From Ottelia alismoides (taxonomy: Eukaryota; Streptophyta; Magnoliopsida; Alismatales; Hydrocharitaceae): a stretch of DNA of 64,000 bases. Where the stretch lies: assembly GCA_037367405.1 (NCBI GenBank), contig JAZKJV010003278.1, positions 124,001 to 188,000 of the forward strand. Direction: 5' to 3'. This document shows, one piece after another, positions 58,511 to 64,000 of this stretch; the stretch's first letter is position 1, and each line of letters opens with the position of its first letter. Both the position numbers and the translations under genes were made by a program. The notes under the pieces were generated by a model, which did no database searches, was not told the origin of the DNA, and saw only the letters and a list, made by a program, of their open reading frames with translations.

Positions 58511-60978
58511 TATTCCATATTTTATGGTGTAAATAAATAAAATTAAAAACCAGAAAAATAAAATAAAAATAAAAATAAAAATATTGAAATCCATTTTCCA
58601 CCTTGTATATATACCATGTACATATGTACATAAACCTATTTATTTAACTAATGTAAATAACTCCTAAAAATAAAATAAAAATACTTTTTTATTCCAAATT
58701 TTATGTTGTAGATAAATAAAATATAAAATTGGAATAATTGAGCAAAAAACATAAAAAAATAAAAAATCTAATGTACATATATGTATATACCTATATATGA
58801 TAATAATATAATGTAAATACATAATTTACATTTCAAAAAAATAAATACAAATCGAAAAAATACTTTGAAAATAAATAAATATTTTTCATTTTGTAAATTT
58901 TTCGAAATAAGGTCATCTGCTATTTTTAATTGAATTTATAAAATAATTTCCAATGGCGGCTTCTGATTGGTCCACGGGGGATGTTGACCCCCGGTCAACT
59001 CCCCCCCTAGACCACTCGTCCGCGGATCTTGCGCTTCGACCCGACTTCTCCTATTTTTCGTGCATTGATCCGACTACCTCTCACCTAAACCCCGGGCTCT
59101 GATCTTCCAGGATACATCCGCGATTCACGCCCGACACCTTCCTTAGGGATCCGTGCATCACCGTGCTTCGCCCGACCCCTTCTTTGCCGGATCTTCACAT
59201 GTATATAGCTCACCTCCGGCCGCAATTTCACGCCATCTTTGGCTCCTCCCTTCCATCCCAGGACCTCCACTCTCTTCCCTAGAGTGACAGCTATCGGATA
59301 GGAGTGTCGCAGTGAGGAGGAGGAGACCCCAGCCACTGATCCAACGAGCTCTTCGCCGTCCGCCGCCGCGAGGTGCGCCTGAGCCTCGGGACCCGATGAA
59401 CCCTTGAGGTGAAGACCCAAGAGCTTCCATAGCTTCAGCCCAGTCGACTGCGACCATCAGGTATCCCCGACACCCTTTAGTTTCGCCTAATTTCAGATTA
59501 CGCCCATTTGTGTCGCCCGCCTTTGCCGGCCGATTCCCACTGATCCGATCATCTATCTTTCCATCCGACCATCGATTCATGATCACGAGACTCCTACCCA
59601 CCTTCTTCACCCATCCGATCAACTAGGTTCGCCCCGGAACCAAGAACCGAGTCTCCTCCGTCGTCACCTCACCAGAGACCCCGCTCCGCCCCCATTCCGA
59701 TCACCATTCCACCCCTAACTGAGTCGCGACACTTTGCCCTTGACCCAGGAGTCTTGCTGTGCCATTTTGCAGGTCAAAGGGACCCATCTGAGGGCCGAAC
59801 GATTCAAGGACAACCGCCTTTCTCCTCCGTCGTCGCCAGAGCTCCCCGGAGCTTCTCGGTCTCATCGGAGGTGCCCACGAGCTGCAGACCATCATGACAG
59901 AGCGTTTCCACATCCCAGTAGCGTTTGAGGACCTCCCCACCGCGAGTATCGAGGCGGCGAACTTCACCAGCGAACTGTTCTTGGAGGAGGTTCAGCCACC
60001 GTCCGATTGTGCCCCCTAGCCCAGTTCAGATCTCGATCGCCCATCTGCGATGAGCTAGCAGCCGTTGGATTGCCATAAGGAGCTCATCTAGAGCGTCCAT
60101 CGACGAAGAGGCGTGCCCCATCAGCCACCGTCAGATCTCCACGTGGCACGTCTCCGACCGTCGATTATTAATAACGGGGTAAATTGCACTTAGGCACCTC
60201 CTTTTCCTCCATTTATAGCTTAGTCCTGTAAATATTTTGTGTTAGTTGTTTTTATTTTGGACAATTTGCATCTGGGACCCCAAGTTTATTTTATTTGCAC
60301 TTTAGTCCCTGCCTGTGTGAGACACGTGCTTCGTCACGTGCTGTTTTGGATAATTTGCATGTTTAGGGTTGTGGTTATTGCTGTGTTATGAAATGAAATT
60401 TTAATTTCCATATTTGCAGTTATACCCCTGTGCGTGGTTTTAGTAAACATGTGTTGAATATCTGGGCTTTTTGCGCCCTTTCCCCTAAAGTTTTTGCACG
60501 TGTTACGATTAAGCCCCTGGAACTATGTTTCTTTGCATTTAGGTCCCTATGAACTTTGTGCCTTGTTTTTATTGAATAAAATATCAAATTAAATCAGAAT
60601 TAGGTGAAATTTAGATACATGGCTCCTGCCACTATGTAAAAACTTCCCTAAAATTTTGGGACATTTTAGAGGCTTTTTGATATTTTTAAAAATTAAAAAC
60701 ACGTATTTTTGTTACTGTCTGAATTGAAAAATCAAAGAAAAATATAAAAACTTCTTTAGAAATTCTAAAAAAATTAGGGATTGTTAGTTTCGTTGTTTTT
60801 AGCTCCTGTGCAATTTTGGTGTTATTTGGATTTATAAAAACCAAAAAAATTAAAAAAAAACATTAAAATCCTAATAAAAATTCTATAAAATTCAAAAAAA
60901 TACAAACTCTTTTTCTATAATTTAGTTTTTGCATTTACTTTGAACATAAATTACCATCAGATTTTTATTGGCCAATTA
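58511..60978 (+). repeat. Tandem duplication in P LTR 3, unit 2 (truncated)
   Basis: Direct copy of unit 1, stopping at ggccaatta, which matches unit 1 near 58202-58213. It contains the better-preserved G-box pair CACGTG (60323-60328) and CACGTG (60335-60340). Confidence 0.85.
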
Positions 60979-60983
60979 GATAC
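60979..60983. other. Target site duplication of P, right copy
   Basis: gatac against gagac on the left. The M pol sequence resumes at 60984 with caatcaggcga, which is the exact continuation required. Confidence 0.6.
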
Positions 60984-61905
60984 CAATCAGGCGACTAAAG
61001 GATAGGAGCCTCAACAACTAGATTCTTGAGAGTCTCAAAAGACGCAAGACACTTATCATCTACAATGAACTCGGTGTCTTTAGTCATCAGATCAGTAAGC
61101 GGTCGGACAATCCTACTGAAATCCTGAATAAACATCGGTAGAAACCGACATGCCCCAGAAAAAAACCACAACTACCACATGTTGGACGGTGGATTGAGTT
61201 TCTTGATGATATCCACCTTGGCAGGATCAACCTCGATGCCCCTATTGGAGATGATATGACCAAACACCGTCCCCTGAGTCACCATGGAGTGACTCTTCTC
61301 CCAAGATAGAACAAGATGGACCTCTATGCAACATTGAAGCACACGGTCTAGACAGTCAAGACAAGCATCGAATCCGTCTCTGTAGATCGAGAGAAAAAAT
61401 CCATGAAGACCTCCAAGAAATCACCCACCATGTTCGAGAAGATGGACAACATGCACCTTTGGAATGTCGCTGGGGCATTACATAGACCAAAGGGCATCCG
61501 CCTGAAAGCATAAGTCCCAAACAGACAGGTGAATGTTGTTTTGTCCTGGTCTTTGGGTGTTATGGCCACCTGATTATAGCTGGAGTACCCATCAAGGAAA
61601 CAGTAATAACTCTTCCCAGCTAGCCTCTCAATAATCTAATCAATAAAAGGCATCGAGAAATGATCCTTTTTGGTGGCCTAATTCAATCGTCTGTAGTGCA
61701 CATAGACCCTCAAAGAAGTGGGTACCTGGGTAGCGATCTCCTCTCCAGATTCACTCACAACTATAGTGATGCTCGTCTTCTTGGGCCCCACATGCAATGG
61801 ATTAACCCACTTGGAGTCGGAGATGGGTAGATAAAATCGGCACTCCACCATTTTGATATCTCTTTCATTACAACTTCTCGAAGATTCAGGTTCAGCCATC
61901 GCTGG
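60984..61905 (-). pseudogene. M reverse transcriptase
   Basis: RT copies element RNA into DNA. On the minus strand, from 61905, come YLPISDSKWVNPLHVGPKK, VHYRRLN (then a stop where Lys is usual), YYCFLDGYSSYNQ (catalytic Asp), KTTFTCLFGTYAFRRMPFG, LCNAPATFQRCM and EVFMDFFS. The last should be the FMDD box with two catalytic Asp; here the second is Phe. Several frameshifts follow (after STETDSM near 61360, and near 61150) before LTDLMTKDTEFIVDD and ETLKNLVVEAPIL near the P junction. The enzyme is dead but plainly Ty3/gypsy. Confidence 0.9.
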
Positions 61906-62640
61906 AACTCATGCAATGGCTTTGTGTCCTCTTCGAGATAGATATGGTGGGAGCATAGGGCCGAACTTGTCCCCTGGAGATCAGCTACACTCCATCCTAT
62001 CGCCTTGCGGTTCCTTTAAAGAACCTCCATCAAATGAGATTCTTGCTCTCCAATCAAATCTACTGAGATAATGACTGGATACATCTCATGCTCACCCGCT
62101 AGGAATCTATACTTCAGCGACTGCGGCAAACGCTTCAATTCTGGGCAACTGGGATCTGGCAAATCTGGCTTCTGGAATGTATGTGTGAAGGCAACCAGAT
62201 CTGAATGTGAGAACTCTCGCTGATCATGAAACCCTGGTGAAGATGGCCCTGCTGGTGTGTCTGTACTCAGTGCTGGCTCAATATCCACCCTAGCTGCTGG
62301 CTCTATAGGAATCAAACAAGGTAAATCATCGAAATCATCCCAATCTATGTCTGAATCCGAGGGATCTGAATTGGAATCACAAGAAATATATCCTGCTTCG
62401 CTAACCTGAACGTGGTCGTCAGCCTAGAAAGTATCCTCGGTCAAGAGTGTGCTCTCCAAACTTTCATCTGCTGGAAGTTGTAACTCTGTGGTATCTGAAG
62501 GTGTGATAAGGGCTCGTGAAACAGGGTCAGACCAAATTGCTTTGTCATCTGTGATCATAAAATCACACTCCTGATGGACGTCTCGCTCTACCTCTATCGT
62601 CTGCTCTACATCACTAAACTTCTCTATGCAAGCTGAATCT
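61906..62640 (-). pseudogene. M acidic spacer between protease and RT
   Basis: The minus strand encodes a region rich in Asp, Glu and Ser (SNSDPSDSDIDWDDFDDLP near 62340-62400). It is followed by PIEPAARVDIEPALSTDTPAG and CPELKRLPQSLKYRFLAGEH (62140-62080), the KPSLKY-type start of RT in this lineage. Frames are broken near 62030 and 62420. Spacers of this kind are usual in Tat-type elements. It resembles the acidic region of P in composition. Confidence 0.65.
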
Positions 62641-63080
62641 CACGCTATTGTCTCATTGATCGTCTCTATTTGTATACTCTCACCCTCGATGTGAAAGTAC
62701 ACCTTCCCGTTATAATGGTCGGACACTGCCTTAGTTGTGGCCAAGAATGGGCATCCTAGAATGATGGGGGTATCTATCACAGATTCAGGAATCTCCATGT
62801 CCAACAAAACAAAGTCCACGGAAAATTTCAGGCCCTGTTGTGATGACCACATCCTTTAATAACCCCTTCGGCCTCTTGACAGATCTATCATCAAACTAAA
62901 GGACTGTCTACTCTGTCTAACAGGGACAAAGTCAAATCGGTCATGTAAGACTGTCGGAAGCTGGTTGATGGAAGAGCCGCTGTCTAATAGAGTTCGGTCG
63001 AATGTTTGCTCATGAATGTGGCATCTGACATAGGGAGCTCCTGCATCTAGCCTCTTGGCTGGTAGACGATTCTGAATGCA
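62641..63080 (-). pseudogene. M aspartic protease
   Basis: The protease cuts the Gag-Pol polyprotein. From 63060 downward the minus strand reads VRCHIHEQTFDRTLLDSGSS with the catalytic DSG (Asp codon at 62984-62982). INQLPTVLHDRF follows. After breaks near 62870 come GLKFSVDFVLLDMEIPESV, IDTPIILGCPFLATTKAV and NGKVYFHIEGESIQIET. The flap and ILG motifs are those of Tat/Athila-type retropepsins. At least one stop and one frameshift separate the halves. Confidence 0.85.
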
Positions 63081-64000
63081 AAGAATGTGGCACGGGTAAG
63101 CACATGGATCTATACATGATGGTTCCTTCTCTTCCTACAGATGGTAGTCTTTTCTCTCAAGTTCTTCTAGAAGAGAGGGATGTGCTCAAGTGCCTCCTGT
63201 AGAGTCAACTGGATATGGAATCTGTCTATCATTTGCTGGCTGAACTATAGCTGTTGGGTCTTTTTTGGATTTTCTTTTTTATTCCCCTTCGCCAAGCGGA
63301 GTGCTTGAGGGAAGGGGATGGCTGGGCCCTCCTCAAATAGAGGGCTAGGATTAGGTTCTTGCTGCTGAGAAGGAATGGAATCCATACAAGTGTCATCATG
63401 CATCACATATGGACTCGAAGTAGATGAAGAAACCTTTCCTTTATAAATTTTTTGGTCTTTTTAGAATAGTCCTGAGATACAAAAACATGAGGAAACACAA
63501 TTGGAATAGAAATGATGGCATCAGCACCACCCACGACATCGGTCTTTGCGGCATCGGCACCGTGCTCTAGTTCAACGTCAAATGGAATGGTGGTGTCAGT
63601 ACCACCGACTGCATTTGAAGCAACGAAGGCCTCAGTACCATCGGCTAGATCATCATCCTTGGTGGCTTCAGTACCACCGTCATCAACATCATCAGCGACA
63701 TCAGCATCGTTGTCCTCCTTATCTGGCGCTCCTGGATCATCATGTGGTCGTCGCTCAGACGAGGAGCCACCGGCTGGCATCCTACTGCTCCTAAGTGTCA
63801 CAAAAGTAGCATCAAATAGGTATGAAGAAATATCATCGAATGAATCACTATGAGTGGTGGTCTCTGTGAACAGTACCTGCTCAGACTTCCTCTTTAGATT
63901 ATACGGGTTGGGCTTGATCTGAGAGGGTATGGCAGCCTTGTCCTTTATGATCTCCCTCATCTCCTGCCTGAACTCATCCATCTCTTGCTTGAAAGATGCC
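63081..64000 (-). pseudogene. M gag, C-terminal part, runs off the window
   Basis: The open frame 63981-63403 continues beyond the window edge upstream. It reads MDEFRQEMREIIKDKAAIP, then a long acidic segment with loose repeats of the kind GGTEAT / ADGTEAF / VGGTDTT / GGADAI (about 63700-63500). A basic stretch SKKTKKFIKERFLHLL follows. A one-base frame change near 63405 leads to the region before the protease (FPQALRLAKGNKK, HIPLLEELE). It appears to be the end of gag plus an acidic insert. The rest of gag and the 5' LTR are outside. Confidence 0.6.

Larger units (their letters stand above)
55236..60978 (+). mobile_element. P array, LTR 3 (long form with tandem duplication)
   Basis: It starts TGATGAATACCC and matches LTR 1 and LTR 2 for about 550 bp. 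It then holds the long-form middle that they lack, with a GC-rich transcribed part (56160-57400), a G-box pair near 57544-57559 and AT-rich 3' sequence. A unit of 2753 bp (55758-58510) is repeated directly at 58511-60978. Its end ggccaatta is not the expected LTR terminus (GCTCATAA); about 0.5 kb of the long form is missing there. Frames such as 56138-56509 and 59158-59622 are LTR leader sequence and not supported as genes. Confidence 0.82.

Overview
This is plant nuclear DNA. It is AT-rich, intron-containing and dominated by LTR retrotransposons. The evidence is one two-exon gene of the plant-only plantacyanin (basic blue copper protein) family, Ty3/gypsy elements primed by tRNA-Asp, and a CACTA-type MITE. 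The sequence does not settle the species; a monocot is only a weak guess. No rRNA, tRNA gene, CRISPR or bacterial feature was found.

Layout. (1) 1-8.5 kb: two old, decayed direct-repeat LTRs (A and B) of a large-LTR gypsy family with about 1.8 kb of degraded sequence between them. (2) 8.5-17.7 kb: a gene island. It holds the plantacyanin gene (minus strand, exons 12736-12571 and 11827-11628), a possible solo LTR, a 353-bp CACTA MITE with a 3-bp target duplication, and a cluster of seven (TA)n-embedded palindromic foldback elements (15.57-17.67 kb). (3) 17.7-22.4 kb: a minus-strand LTR remnant (C) with a 1.84-kb internal tandem duplication. (4) 22.4-64 kb: one nested stack. Element O (plus, 5' LTR at 22438) was split by element E1 (26214-33420) immediately after its primer binding site. 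O was split again in its gag by element M (minus strand, 34931 to beyond the window). M's pol gene was interrupted between RT and RNase H by P, a tandem LTR-internal-LTR-internal-LTR array (42147-60978).

How the parts relate. O, E1, M and P belong to one Tat/Athila-like superfamily. They share an LTR start TGATGAA, a tRNA-Asp PBS (TGGCGCCGTTGCCGGGG), a polypurine tract AAGTATAGGGGG and a long conserved 3' untranslated region. M is the only one with a recognisable pol (protease, RT, RNase H, integrase), now frameshifted and with a damaged RT active site. E1 and P have no RT or integrase. P carries gag fused to a long acidic C-terminal region that stays open in both copies (TR-GAG-like), and E1 keeps a protease remnant followed by a repeated ETYAWSH motif. 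E1 and P must have moved with enzymes from M-like relatives.

Noncoding structures recur across the family: an inverted pair of CACGTG boxes in every LTR, a leader hairpin with compensatory changes, and an array of hairpins built from the polypurine-tract sequence. These are the least explained signals in the window. All boundaries and similarities were read by eye. No alignment or database search was run.
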